14,395 bases of DNA, from contig JAAHIC010000036.1 of assembly GCA_010671965.1 (NCBI GenBank), forward strand, positions 1-14,395. The letters are read 5' to 3'. A model generated the notes under the pieces. It saw nothing but the letters and a program-made list of their open reading frames with translations. It was not told where the DNA came from and made no database searches. The translations under genes and the position numbers were made by a program. The stretch comes from Leptolyngbya sp. SIO4C5. GTDB lineage: Bacteria > Cyanobacteriota > Cyanobacteriia > Phormidesmidales > Phormidesmidaceae. This document shows positions 1 to 8,479 of the stretch, in pieces (within the stretch, counting starts at the first letter, position 1; the number at the start of each line of letters is the position of its first letter).

Positions 1-1
1 C

Positions 2-482
<481 letters not shown>

Positions 483-489
483 CGCGCCA

Positions 490-936
490 TTATTGCTTGG
501 CCTGAGTCGCTAAGGCATACGCCCGAAACCGATCCAAATCAGCCTGAATCGTTGACTCTACCACGCGGCCTAGAAACAGATTGTCCATCAGCTTGCCAAT
601 CAGGCCGGGGATGGCATAGGCCACCGTCAGCTTGACGGTGCTGTTGGTCTTGTGGTCGTAAAAGCGGATAGCGCCGCGATTGGGCAGGCCATCGACTGAC
701 TCCCACTGAATAATCTGATAGGGAACTAGCTTCGTGATGCGAGAGAGCCAGCTAAACTCAAAGCCGCGCGAGGCCAGCTTCCAGCGCGATAGATCGGGAT
801 CGTCTTCCAACACCTGAACTGAGTCAATCCATTTCATCCAGCGGGGCATCTGTTCCAGGTCTGACCACAGCCCCCAGGCCGTTTCCACCGGAATTTCAAC
901 ATCGACATATACGCTGTGTTCTAGCCAGTCGCTCAT
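490..936 (-). CDS. SRPBCC/START-fold protein (cyclase/dehydrase-like), zds partner
   Basis: A 148-residue protein of the SRPBCC (START/polyketide cyclase, COQ10-like) fold, the usual length for a single domain. The N-terminal EHSVYVDVEIPVETAWGLWS stretch, the DLEQMPRWMKWIDSVQVLED segment (residues 27-46) and the C-terminal helix following a GRVVESTIQADLDRFRAYAL stretch are typical of this hydrophobic-ligand-binding family. It has no signal peptide or membrane helix. It starts 3 bases after the zds stop, so it is almost certainly co-transcribed with zds. In Synechocystis the zds gene (slr0940) is likewise followed by a protein of this kind (slr0941), from memory. A role in binding or handling a carotenoid or other lipophilic intermediate is inference; no catalytic residue can be pointed to. 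Confidence 0.85.
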   Translation of the reverse strand: MSDWLEHSVYVDVEIPVETAWGLWSDLEQMPRWMKWIDSVQVLEDDPDLSRWKLASRGFEFSWLSRITKLVPYQIIQWESVDGLPNRGAIRFYDHKTNSTVKLTVAYAIPGLIGKLMDNLFLGRVVESTIQADLDRFRAYALATQAKQ

Positions 937-939
937 AGC

Positions 940-2376
940 TTATGCGATCGCCTCTAAAATCGCCGCCGCCGCCTGCTTACCCGACAGCGTGGCCCCTTCC
1001 ATACTATCGATATAGTCCTGCTGCGTATAGCTCCCAGCCAGGAAAAAGTTGGGAATAGCTGTTTTTTGAGCCGGGCGGTAGGGATCCATGCCGGGGGCTT
1101 CGCGGTAGAGGGACTTAGCTAGCTTCACCACGCTGTACCAGGTCATATTGAGGTCGCGGGCGGAGGGAAACAGATCGTGGACCTGCTTCAGGACGTGGTG
1201 GGCAATTTCCTCGTTGCTCTTTTTGATGAAAGGATCGCCGGGAGTCAGCACCAACTGCAAGAGGGAGCCTTCCCCCTCGCGGTAGTAGTCGCTGGGGCTG
1301 GTGAGGGCCAGGTCGGCAAAGCAGGAAAAGTCAGCATCGGGGGTATAGAGCAGGTTGTCTAAGCCAGCGGCCTGTTCCAGCTGCTGACGGGCCTGAGCAT
1401 CGTGGAGTTCAGTCACCCAGCCGTCAAAGCGGAGCTGCACGGTGGCCACGGGAACAGCCTCTAGCTGGTAGATGTTGTCAAATTCTGGCAGCGATCGCCA
1501 AGCGGCCGGCAGCAACCGCTGAATCCCCGGCACGTCACAGGCGCAGACATAGGCATCTGCCGTGACGGTTTCGCTCTCATCCCCTTTGGCAATTTCCAGC
1601 CCCGTCACCTCGAACTGTCCCTTCTCATGGGTGAAGAGAATCTGCCGCACATTGCGGCGCAGATGAATTTGAGCGCCCCGCGCCTCCAGATAGTTCACGA
1701 TGGGCTGGTGCAAATACTCTGCCGGCGAGCCTTCTAGCATCCGCAGCACTGAGGCTTCTGACTTAGCCGCAAAGAGCATGAAAATGGTTAACATGCAGCG
1801 GGCTGAAATATTTTCGGTGTCGATGAAGCCCAAGGCATAGGCAATCGGATTCCACATGCGCTTGAGGCTGCCGTTAGAGCCGCCATGCCGGCGGAACCAG
1901 TCCGCAAAGCTAACTTTGTCCAGCTCGCGGATCTGCTTCATAGCGCCGTTGAAGTCCACCAGTCCCCGCACGATCGGGCTAGTCCCCAGGGCGATCGCGT
2001 TTTGGGCCTTGTCCTGCACCGAAAGCTGAGAGGTGGTGAAAAATGCCTTGAGGCCGTTGAAGGGAGCACCCGTGATGAAGCGAAAGTCAAGGGCACCCGT
2101 CTGACCACCGCGATTGACGAAGGTGTGGGTATGCTCTTTGAGCCGCAGATTTTGCCCTGCTCCCACCCGTTCCATCAGGGCAAACAGGTTGTAGTAGCAG
2201 CCAAAAAAGACGTGCAGCCCCATTTCTACGTGGTTGCCGTCTTTATCTATCCAACTGCCTACCTTGCCGCCGACAAAGGGACGGGACTCAAAAATTTCGA
2301 CTTCATGTCCGGCATCGGCTAAATCTACTGCTGTAGCTAGACCTGCTAGACCCGCGCCGACAATCGCAACTCGCAT
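940..2376 (-). CDS. zds: 9,9'-di-cis-zeta-carotene desaturase
   Basis: A 478-residue FAD-dependent amine-oxidase-fold enzyme that converts 9,9'-di-cis-zeta-carotene through neurosporene to 7,9,9',7'-tetra-cis-lycopene, using plastoquinone as electron acceptor, at the thylakoid or plasma membrane. The N-terminus [20 protein letters not shown] contains the GxGxxG dinucleotide-binding motif (residues 7-12), with the acidic residue E30 ending the second strand, followed by [11 protein letters not shown]. The segment [20 protein letters not shown] is characteristic of plant/cyanobacterial-type Zds (CrtQ) rather than bacterial CrtI. The C-terminal [20 protein letters not shown] block is the FAD-closing motif and separates it from isomerases. 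Length is normal for the family. The ATG at 2376 has an AGG about 8 bases upstream and places the Rossmann motif at the very N-terminus. The SRPBCC gene follows 3 bases after the stop. The main alternative is phytoene desaturase (Pds), which is less likely given the FFGCYYN signature and the partner gene. Confidence 0.93.
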   Translation of the reverse strand: MRVAIVGAGLAGLATAVDLADAGHEVEIFESRPFVGGKVGSWIDKDGNHVEMGLHVFFGCYYNLFALMERVGAGQNLRLKEHTHTFVNRGGQTGALDFRFITGAPFNGLKAFFTTSQLSVQDKAQNAIALGTSPIVRGLVDFNGAMKQIRELDKVSFADWFRRHGGSNGSLKRMWNPIAYALGFIDTENISARCMLTIFMLFAAKSEASVLRMLEGSPAEYLHQPIVNYLEARGAQIHLRRNVRQILFTHEKGQFEVTGLEIAKGDESETVTADAYVCACDVPGIQRLLPAAWRSLPEFDNIYQLEAVPVATVQLRFDGWVTELHDAQARQQLEQAAGLDNLLYTPDADFSCFADLALTSPSDYYREGEGSLLQLVLTPGDPFIKKSNEEIAHHVLKQVHDLFPSARDLNMTWYSVVKLAKSLYREAPGMDPYRPAQKTAIPNFFLAGSYTQQDYIDSMEGATLSGKQAAAAILEAIA

Positions 2377-2475
2377 TCTTAACCTGTTTTATGAACGTTG
2401 GCTTCACACATTTTAATATTTTTACTGCCTTTTCTGAGCGCTTATGGCGGTTAAAAAGCGGCTCGGCGGGAAAAT
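2377..2475 (-). promoter_or_regulatory. Short A+T-rich leader of zds
   Basis: This 99-bp gap separates the stop of the DUF6930 gene from the zds start on the same strand. Read on the minus strand it contains an A+T-rich stretch with a TAAAAT hexamer about 40 bases before the zds ATG. No convincing -35 box is seen at standard spacing. There is no strong hairpin with a T-tract, so no intrinsic terminator separates the DUF6930 gene from zds. Zds may be read from its own promoter here or partly by readthrough; the sequence does not settle this. Confidence 0.3.
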
Positions 2476-4179
2476 TTAAAATTCTGTGTCCCAGTCTGGC
2501 GCAAACTGGAGCTGCAGCGGTCTGAGGTTCAATTCTTCCGGCGATCGCGATTGGGCTTCAAACAGAGCCATCAGGTGCTTGGGTTCTGGATTGCCTCTAG
2601 CTGCGCCGGTAACGCCTGCGGCAATCACGACGCCACAGCGGCCCTGATTCTTCTCCTGCCACTGCCGCCAGGCCTTCATGCGGCGCTCGTCCGCTTTATC
2701 CCCCTTGATAAATTCACCAAACAGGTGAAATTCGCCATCTCCCGTCTGCAGCAGCCCCAAGTCAAACTGCTGCCCTGACATCGGATCGCTGCCGGAATTA
2801 AAGCAGACTGAACGCACCCCCTCGGCCTGTTTGAGATCCTGAATTAGGCTTTGCGCCTTGGGCCGCGAGGTTTGGATTAAAACGACGGGAACTTCTTCAC
2901 TGTGAGCGGTGAGGTCAGCCGTTTCGCCCTTGGACAAAGCTGGCTGATAGTAAGCCTTAGGATTGGTTTTGATCAGCTCGATCCACTGGAGCGGAATTGG
3001 CCGCAGGATGATGATAGAGCCTTCCGGCACGTAGTCATCTCGCAGAACCGGCCCGCTCATGCCTGCCGTCAGCAACTCTGTCGGATCGAGGTTGGCTGCC
3101 GCCTCGGTGTCTTGGGTCAACTGTTCGGCTACATCGGGTAGCGTTCTGACCGTGACGCTGATGGTGGCCGGTTTTTTGTCAGCTTCGGGATTGGGAATGC
3201 GGAACTTTTCTGTCAGGGCGGGAAAATCGGAGCGCTCAAAGGTACGGTAGTGCTTGTTCATGAAGCGGTGAAAGGCTTCTAGGGCGACTAGCGTAATAGC
3301 GGCTTCCTCGGCGGCTAGGGTACTGCGCAAACCTTCTAAAGGGTGCAGGCTGCCAAACTCTGGTTCAACCGCAGCCGGAGGAATGCCCTGCCAGAGCGAC
3401 GAAAACTCAGCCATTGCCGGTGGCATATCTTCCTCTGCCTCGACGGGAGAGTAGTTGATAAATAAGCAGTCTTGCTCTAGAAATGCCTGCTGTAGCTGCT
3501 TGGCAGACTCCTGGACGCTGAGGACTCGCTGGCGAAACTGCTTGAGCGAATCGAGGGAGCGATACATAAGGACGCCATATTCAACCCCGGCCATACCCAA
3601 AACAGATAGATATAGGGTTTGAATATCCCAGCGGTTAATTTCTATGGCAACGATTTGCTGCTCGTTGAGCACGTTCCAAGGCCCGTCCTGCCAGAGCTGA
3701 TTGGCCCGCTCTAGTAGACGCTCGGCATAGACTTCGGGCAGTTCGGGCGCACTCTGCTGCACGTACTGCATCAGCCCGGCAAAGATCTCGTCAATCAGCG
3801 GCAGGCTGGGCACGTAGTCAATGCCAATATCAAGTTCCTGCAGAGCACCGCGCAGGAAAAAGTGAATTTCGCGATCGCGTACGACAATCTTTTGAGGACG
3901 GCCCGGATCGGCGGGGCCTTGCGGATGCTCGATCGCCTGAATTAAGGCCCTGACAACGGCTTCATGGCCGGTATCTGTCGGCACGACGCTGATAGATCGA
4001 ACCACTCCCTGGGTGCCATCAACCCACAGGATACAGTCTCCCTCGGTGGGACTGGCCATAGCGTCAGCTTCATCAGCCAAGGCCCCGGCTTCTAGGTGAC
4101 GGCGATCGCCCTCCCAAACTCCTGGCAGTTTTGGCAGACGATTGAGGCGACGGCTGGTAAATCGATTCAGCGAACTCAT
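2476..4179 (-). CDS. DUF6930 domain-containing protein of unknown function
   Basis: A 567-residue protein whose first ~145 residues fit the DUF6930 pattern: RLNRLPKLPGVWEGDRRHLE near the N-terminus, then DCILWVDGTQGVVRSISVVP, a GRPQKIVVRDREIHFFLRGA strand-helix segment, and the closing GIDYVPSLPLIDEIFAGLM. The rest (about 146-567) contains a Leu/Gln-rich helical part around residues 190-240, a short acidic stretch (EAEEDMPPAMAEF), and a mixed alpha/beta C-terminus ending APDWDTEF. No signal peptide, membrane helix or catalytic motif is visible. The DUF name is recalled from the N-terminal motif, and the function is unknown. It lies upstream of zds on the same strand with a 99-bp gap and is divergent from sufA. 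No good Shine-Dalgarno precedes the ATG at 4179, but the conserved-looking N-terminus supports that start. Confidence 0.75.
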   Translation of the reverse strand: MSSLNRFTSRRLNRLPKLPGVWEGDRRHLEAGALADEADAMASPTEGDCILWVDGTQGVVRSISVVPTDTGHEAVVRALIQAIEHPQGPADPGRPQKIVVRDREIHFFLRGALQELDIGIDYVPSLPLIDEIFAGLMQYVQQSAPELPEVYAERLLERANQLWQDGPWNVLNEQQIVAIEINRWDIQTLYLSVLGMAGVEYGVLMYRSLDSLKQFRQRVLSVQESAKQLQQAFLEQDCLFINYSPVEAEEDMPPAMAEFSSLWQGIPPAAVEPEFGSLHPLEGLRSTLAAEEAAITLVALEAFHRFMNKHYRTFERSDFPALTEKFRIPNPEADKKPATISVTVRTLPDVAEQLTQDTEAAANLDPTELLTAGMSGPVLRDDYVPEGSIIILRPIPLQWIELIKTNPKAYYQPALSKGETADLTAHSEEVPVVLIQTSRPKAQSLIQDLKQAEGVRSVCFNSGSDPMSGQQFDLGLLQTGDGEFHLFGEFIKGDKADERRMKAWRQWQEKNQGRCGVVIAAGVTGAARGNPEPKHLMALFEAQSRSPEELNLRPLQLQFAPDWDTEF

Positions 4180-4500
4180 AAAGCAGATGACTTAACAATC
4201 AGTAATGTCTTAAATGGCTCAATTAGGCAAGCGATAAAAGGTGATAAATCTGGCCAAAATCGGTAAGCAAAAAGGGCTTTAGCGGCTTTAGGAATAGAAC
4301 CTTTTCAGTCACAATATAAATTTATTTAATGGCTGGAGGGGCCAATGGATTAATTGGCTATCAGAACAATTCCTATGCTCTAGGCTATCCTAGAAAAATA
4401 GGTGTGCAGTGATTCTAACTGTTTAAGGTCTAAGGTTGAACTCCGGCTCAGACATAGCCTAACTTGAATCGATAGCTGAAAGGAATTTTTATAGAACCCG
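4180..4500. promoter_or_regulatory. Divergent intergenic region (DUF6930 gene / sufA) with two small palindromes
   Basis: This 321-bp A+T-rich region holds no gene that I can support. It must contain the promoters for two divergent genes. Two perfect 6-bp inverted repeats lie on the sufA side: GCCAAT-N6-ATTGGC at 4341-4358 and TCTAGG-CTAT-CCTAGA at 4379-4394; either could be an operator. On the minus strand a TTGCTT (4270-4265) and TATCAC (4246-4241) pair with an 18-bp spacer is a weak promoter candidate for the DUF6930 gene. For sufA I find no convincing -35/-10 pair; an AAAGGAA at 4479-4485 is a somewhat distant ribosome-binding candidate. I do not see a SufR-type CAAC-N6-GTTG palindrome. 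Confidence 0.4.
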
Positions 4501-4854
4501 ATGACACAAGCAACCCAACCTAAAAAAGGCATTCAGATGACAGAGACGGCGCTCCAGCACGTGCTCAATCTGCGCCAGAGCCAGGGAAAGGATCTCTGTT
4601 TGCGCGTAGGGGTGCGTCAGGGCGGCTGTTCTGGCATGAGCTATATGATGGATTTTGCTGCGCCTGACAGTATTACCGAGCAGGACGAAGTGTACGACTA
4701 CGAAGGCTTCAAGGTAATTTGCGATCGCAAAAGCCTGCTCTATCTCTACGGGCTGGTTCTAGACTACAGCGATGCCCTGATTGGCGGTGGGTTTCAGTTC
4801 ACCAATCCCAATGCTAACCAGACCTGTGGCTGCGGCAAATCCTTTGGGGCTTAA
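4501..4854 (+). CDS. sufA: A-type iron-sulfur cluster carrier (SufA/IscA family)
   Basis: A 117-residue HesB/IscA/SufA-family protein, of normal length. A-type carriers receive and pass on Fe-S clusters (or iron) to apo-proteins in the cytosol. The three conserved ligand cysteines are present: C43 in [11 protein letters not shown] and C109/C111 in the C-terminal TCGCGKSF motif. The [20 protein letters not shown] opening and [18 protein letters not shown] block are typical of the cyanobacterial form. Two paralogues are usual in cyanobacteria; this one resembles the type variously called SufA or IscA1 and lacks features of the HEAT-protein-associated paralogue, so the symbol is a best fit. It is monocistronic, closed by a strong terminator 65 bases downstream. 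Confidence 0.9.
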   Translation: MTQATQPKKGIQMTETALQHVLNLRQSQGKDLCLRVGVRQGGCSGMSYMMDFAAPDSITEQDEVYDYEGFKVICDRKSLLYLYGLVLDYSDALIGGGFQFTNPNANQTCGCGKSFGA

Positions 4855-4918
4855 GCTCTGATTTTGGCGCTAGCGCCGGGGCAAGATCCCAGCCTTAGCC
4901 AGTTAAATATTGATTTAG

Positions 4919-4945
4919 ATCCAGGCCAGCGGCCTGGATTTTTTA
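4919..4945 (+). terminator. Intrinsic terminator downstream of sufA
   Basis: A perfect 9-bp stem, ATCCAGGCC (4919-4927) with GGCCTGGAT (4931-4939), closes a 3-base AGC loop and runs directly into a six-T tract (4939-4944). It is a textbook Rho-independent terminator for sufA and insulates the following CIS operon from sufA transcription. Confidence 0.9.
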
Positions 4946-4991
4946 TGGGCGATCGCCTGCGGGACAGGGGCCCTGAATTAGATGATCTTTT

Positions 4992-5019
4992 TTTACGAAT
5001 AGTGGTTGTTTCTTACAAT
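4992..5019 (+). promoter_or_regulatory. Candidate promoter of the CIS operon
   Basis: TTTACG (4992-4997) and TACAAT (5014-5019) form a -35/-10 pair with a 16-bp spacer; the -10 matches the sigma-70 consensus at 5 of 6 positions and the -35 is weaker. It is the best match I see between the sufA terminator and the sheath gene. It would give an untranslated leader of about 175 bases containing a TCTGGC-N16-GCCAGA inverted repeat at 5099-5126. The assignment is by eye only. Confidence 0.4.
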
Positions 5020-5201
5020 ATGTGGTTCCTTCATTGAGAAATTGCTTTCATGGCTGAGTAGAGAGGCTCATCTACCAGCTTCAATCCGAGTCGGGAATTC
5101 TGGCGATCGCAGCATATTAGGCCAGATATCACCTTCAATTGCAATACCTGTTTTGATTTCGATGGCTTGGCGGTGTCGTACTTAAATTAGGAGAGCGTCC
5201 C

Positions 5202-7844
5202 ATGCCGATTACTCCGACCTATCCTGGCGTTTACGTTGAGGAGATTCCCAGTGGTGTCCGTACGATTACCGGGGTCGCCACCTCGATTGCCGCTTTTGTG
5301 GGCTACTTTTCTCAAGGCTTGATGAACCGGGCCGTCCAAATCTTCAGCATGGGCGACTTTGAGCGTGAGTTTGGTGGCCTCAATCGCCGCAGTGAAGCCA
5401 GCTATGCAATTCAGCAGTTTTTCTTGAACGGTGGCACTGAAGCCTGGGTCGTGCGTACGGCGGGCGACGGCGTAGCGGCTGCCGATGTGCAAATTCAGGC
5501 CAGCGTGGGGGGAGCAACGGCGCTGACGGTGCAGGCCGGACAGCTTGACCCGGCCACCCATCCTAATTTGATCAATCCCGGTACTTGGGGCAACAATCTG
5601 CGAGTCGATATTGACTATCCCACGCCGGTTTCAGGCGATCGCTTCACGCTGACGGTTGCTCTGGTGGCGGTGGTCAACGGTCAGGAAACGGTGGTGCGAT
5701 CGGAGGTGTTCAACGGCCTGACGATGGATGCTACCGATCCGGCTCGTTTCGTTGCCGCGATCGTCAATGATGAATTTTCCGGCTCTAAGCTGGTCAGAGT
5801 GACGGCGGCTGGCGGTGCGCGTCCGCTGCAAACGGGTACTTTATCGGGCGTGCTTAACCCATTTCCACCGATTACCAATCCCAGTCGCCAGCTTGGCATC
5901 ATGATAGGCAGTCAGCCAGGCATCGCCCGCCTTGCCGCTACGCCCAACTCCCTGGCGGAGGCGCGAACTTTGCTAGAGGCGGCTATTCATGCTGCTCGCC
6001 CTGACCTGAAGGCTTTCTCCCAAGCTACGGTTGCCATCGTGGATGACAGGCTGAGAATTCTAGCAGGCCCGACGGGGGCTAGCGATCGCGTCACCTTCTC
6101 CGCCGCCAGCGACCCCACTGCCGCCAGCTTGGGCTTACTGGCAGGCACAGCGCGAGCCGGTGTCTTGTCTGACGATCTCAGCAGTGTGGCCTGGCCGCTG
6201 AACGGTCAGCTAGAAGTGACGATGGGCGTCAGCGGGCCGATCACTCTCAGCCTCGCCGACATGAGTAGCCTAGATCAGGCTCGCGCTGAGTTAGAAACCC
6301 GGATCCGGGCAGCCTCCGCCGATCCGGGAGCTGCAGCAGACGCGGCAGCGTTTGCCAATGCGCGGGTCTTGGTTTACCGCGATGCTGGCGTGCCAGAGGA
6401 ACGTCTAATTGTGCTGGCAGGAGCAGCGGCAACGGCTGTGAGTTTCAGCCAGTCCGGGACTGATACTCTGGTTGACGACTTGGGCTTAGGCGCTGCCGCC
6501 GTCAGCATTGAAGCTCTTGTTTCGGCTGAGATTTTGTCCATTCCGGCAGTTGCCGTCGGAGACAGCATTGATATCGCCTTTGGCGGAGGGGCGGCGACGA
6601 CAGCCACCCTAGCGGCAGGGGCAAATACCTTGGCGGCGATCGCTGCCGCGTTAGAAACCGCTATTCGCAGCGCAGATGCCGCAGCCAGCTTTACCGCGGC
6701 CCGCGTAGCTACCTACGAGGTCGGGCCGGGGCGCCTGGTCATTCTGTCAGGAACGGCGGCAGAAAGCGTGGCAGTGACGGCCCCGGTGATAGACAGCTCA
6801 ACGGTGACTGAGCTGGGATTAGATACCGCCGTGGCTAATGTGCAGCGCTATGCTCTGGGAGCAGGCGGGGCGATCGCCAGTACCGCCCAGGGCATGGGTA
6901 CCGTCGGTGCTGATGGCAACCTGCCTGACGGCCTGGCCCTGATCGGCAACTCTGCGGCTAAAACAGGCATGAATGCCCTGCGAGACGTGGATCTGTTCAA
7001 TATCCTCTGTATTCCCAGAACCGCTATGACCGCTGGCGCTGAGAGTCTCTCGGCCACGGATGCCTTTGCCGTATTGGCTGCGGCCAGAGACTTTTGCGAA
7101 GAGCGCCGAGCTTTCTTGCTGATCGATACGCCAACGGGTGTAGATGAAGTGCAGGAGGTGAAAAACTGGCTTGATGCCAACAATAATTTGCGCAGTCGCA
7201 ACGCAGCGCTCTATTTCCCCCGCGTCTTCATACCCGATCCGCTGAATGACTTCAAACTGAGGTCAGTCGGCGCTAGCGGCACTATTGCCGGACTCTATGC
7301 TCGCACCGACAGCGATCGCGGCGTCTGGAAAGCCCCCGCCGGTACGGAAGCCACCCTCAGCAACGTCTTCAAGCTGGAAACAACGCTCACCGATGCCGAA
7401 AATGGCACCCTCAATCCGCTGGCGATTAACTGTCTGCGCACGTTCCCCATCTACGGCACGATCTGCTGGGGTGCCCGTACTCTAGACGGTGCTGACGCCA
7501 TCGGTTCGGAATATAAATACGTGCCGGTGCGGCGGCTGGCGCTGTTCATTGAAGAGACTTTGTTCAGGGGCCTGAAGTGGGTGGTATTTGAACCTAACGA
7601 CGAGCCGCTGTGGGCCCAGATCCGTCTCAATGTCGGCGCGTTTATGAACACCCTATTCCGTCAAGGGGCTTTTCAAGGGCAGACGCCGCGCCAGGCTTAC
7701 CTGGTGAAGTGCGACAAAGAAACCACGACGCAGAATGATATCGATCGCGGCATTGTCAACATTTTGGTCGGTTTTGCGCCGCTGAAGCCCGCTGAGTTCG
7801 TCTTTATTCAACTGCAGCAACTGGCAGGCCAGATTCAAACTTAG
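5202..7844 (+). CDS. Contractile injection system sheath protein (Pvc2/Afp2-like)
   Basis: An 880-residue phage-tail-sheath-family protein that polymerises into the contractile outer cylinder which drives the inner tube. The N-terminus TPTYPGVYVEEIPSGVRTIT with TSIAAFVGYF is the sheath signature that forms the inter-subunit mesh. The C-terminal third (about 560-880) is the conserved sheath core: RAFLLIDTP, LYFPRVFIPDPL, TIAGLYARTDSDRGVWKAPA, WGARTL, YKYVPVRRLALFIEETLFRG and the terminal NILVGFAPLKPAEFVFIQLQ strand. Between them lies a long Ala/Thr-rich insertion (about 100-555) containing three diverged repeats, annotated separately. Simple CIS sheaths are roughly 350-500 residues, so this is a long form. 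AGGAG at 5189-5193, 8 bases before the ATG, fixes the start. It is the first gene of the operon. Sheath in front of a gp19-type tube, with Pvc15 and Pvc16 types behind, points to an extracellular/thylakoid-type CIS rather than a phage. Confidence 0.93.
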   Translation: MPITPTYPGVYVEEIPSGVRTITGVATSIAAFVGYFSQGLMNRAVQIFSMGDFEREFGGLNRRSEASYAIQQFFLNGGTEAWVVRTAGDGVAAADVQIQASVGGATALTVQAGQLDPATHPNLINPGTWGNNLRVDIDYPTPVSGDRFTLTVALVAVVNGQETVVRSEVFNGLTMDATDPARFVAAIVNDEFSGSKLVRVTAAGGARPLQTGTLSGVLNPFPPITNPSRQLGIMIGSQPGIARLAATPNSLAEARTLLEAAIHAARPDLKAFSQATVAIVDDRLRILAGPTGASDRVTFSAASDPTAASLGLLAGTARAGVLSDDLSSVAWPLNGQLEVTMGVSGPITLSLADMSSLDQARAELETRIRAASADPGAAADAAAFANARVLVYRDAGVPEERLIVLAGAAATAVSFSQSGTDTLVDDLGLGAAAVSIEALVSAEILSIPAVAVGDSIDIAFGGGAATTATLAAGANTLAAIAAALETAIRSADAAASFTAARVATYEVGPGRLVILSGTAAESVAVTAPVIDSSTVTELGLDTAVANVQRYALGAGGAIASTAQGMGTVGADGNLPDGLALIGNSAAKTGMNALRDVDLFNILCIPRTAMTAGAESLSATDAFAVLAAARDFCEERRAFLLIDTPTGVDEVQEVKNWLDANNNLRSRNAALYFPRVFIPDPLNDFKLRSVGASGTIAGLYARTDSDRGVWKAPAGTEATLSNVFKLETTLTDAENGTLNPLAINCLRTFPIYGTICWGARTLDGADAIGSEYKYVPVRRLALFIEETLFRGLKWVVFEPNDEPLWAQIRLNVGAFMNTLFRQGAFQGQTPRQAYLVKCDKETTTQNDIDRGIVNILVGFAPLKPAEFVFIQLQQLAGQIQT
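5892..6845 (+). repeat. Three diverged internal repeats in the sheath insertion
   Basis: Within the sheath, about residues 231-330, 333-440 and 447-548 repeat one plan. First come beta-type residues, then a helix (LAEARTLLEAAIHAA at 251, LDQARAELETRIRAA at 357, LAAIAAALETAIRSA at 477). A strand-turn-strand unit follows (RILAGPTGASDRVTF at 285, RLIVLAGAAATAVSF at 401, RLVILSGTAAESVAV at 511), and then an LGL/LG turn. The spacing of about 106-120 residues and the conserved order indicate domain triplication. These would form surface decorations outside the core sheath fold; that position is inferred from sheath architecture. Confidence 0.72.
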
Positions 7845-7938
7845 GTGGCCAGTGGGTCTTACCTAACGGATGTGATGGAGCGGTCGGCGTGTTTTCTCTG
7901 AGTTGCTAACCCCTCAAAAATTCTTGGCAGAACACAGC

Positions 7939-7946
7939 AGGAGGAG
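7939..7946 (+). promoter_or_regulatory. Strong Shine-Dalgarno of the tube gene
   Basis: AGGAGGAG ends 6 bases before the ATG at 7953. It is the strongest ribosome-binding site in the window, in keeping with the need for large amounts of tube protein. It also selects the 7953 start over the overlapping frame beginning at 7903. Confidence 0.75.
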
Positions 7947-7952
7947 CGCATT

Positions 7953-8477
7953 ATGGCGCAGTTTAGTGTCAATGCTGAACGCTTTGACCCCTATAAAAAC
8001 TTCAAGTTTCGGGTCAAATGGGACGGGCGCTATGTGGCGGGTATCAGCAAAGTCGGTGCCCTCAAGCGCACCACCGAGGTCGTGGAACACCGGGAAGGCG
8101 GCGACCCCAGCACCGTCCGCAAATCTCCCGGTCAGAGCAAGTACGAGCCGATTGCCCTAGAGCGCGGCGTCACCCATGACAAGGACTTTGAGCAGTGGGC
8201 CAACAAGGTCTGGAACTATGGCTCTGGACTAGGCGCTGAAGTTTCGCTCAAAGACTTTCGCAAAGACATCATCATCGAAATGATGAACGAAGCTGGGCAG
8301 GTGGCGATCGCCTATAAGGTCTATCGCTGCTGGGTGTCGGAATACCAGGCTTTTCCCGAACTCGACGCCAGCGCCAACGCCGTGGCGATTCAAATGCTGA
8401 CGCTGCAAAACGAAGGGTGGGAGCGCGACCTTGACGTGACTGAGCCAACCGAGCCTAGTTTCGTTGAACCGGCTTAG
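7953..8477 (+). CDS. Contractile injection system inner tube protein (gp19/Pvc1-like)
   Basis: A 174-residue tail-tube protein of the phage T4 gp19/Hcp-like family; hexameric rings stack to form the channel that is fired through the target membrane. Typical features are DPYKNFKFRVKWDGRYVAGI near the N-terminus, KVGALKRTTEVVEHREGGDP (residues 33-52), KSPGQSKYEPIALERGVTHD, and DKDFEQWANKVW before the C-terminal strands YKVYRCWVSEYQAFPELDAS and IQMLTLQNEGWERD. Length is usual for this family. The gene follows the sheath gene after 108 bases. Many CIS loci encode two or three tube paralogues (Pvc1 and Pvc5-like); only one is seen here. A short acidic tail (TEPTEPSFVEPA) ends the protein. Confidence 0.93.
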   Translation: MAQFSVNAERFDPYKNFKFRVKWDGRYVAGISKVGALKRTTEVVEHREGGDPSTVRKSPGQSKYEPIALERGVTHDKDFEQWANKVWNYGSGLGAEVSLKDFRKDIIIEMMNEAGQVAIAYKVYRCWVSEYQAFPELDASANAVAIQMLTLQNEGWERDLDVTEPTEPSFVEPA

Positions 8478-8479
8478 TC

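Noticed and set aside
7903..8160. Frame overlapping the start of the tube gene
   Set aside because: Shadow frame; the strong AGGAGGAG site and the recognisable tube protein select the 7953 start.
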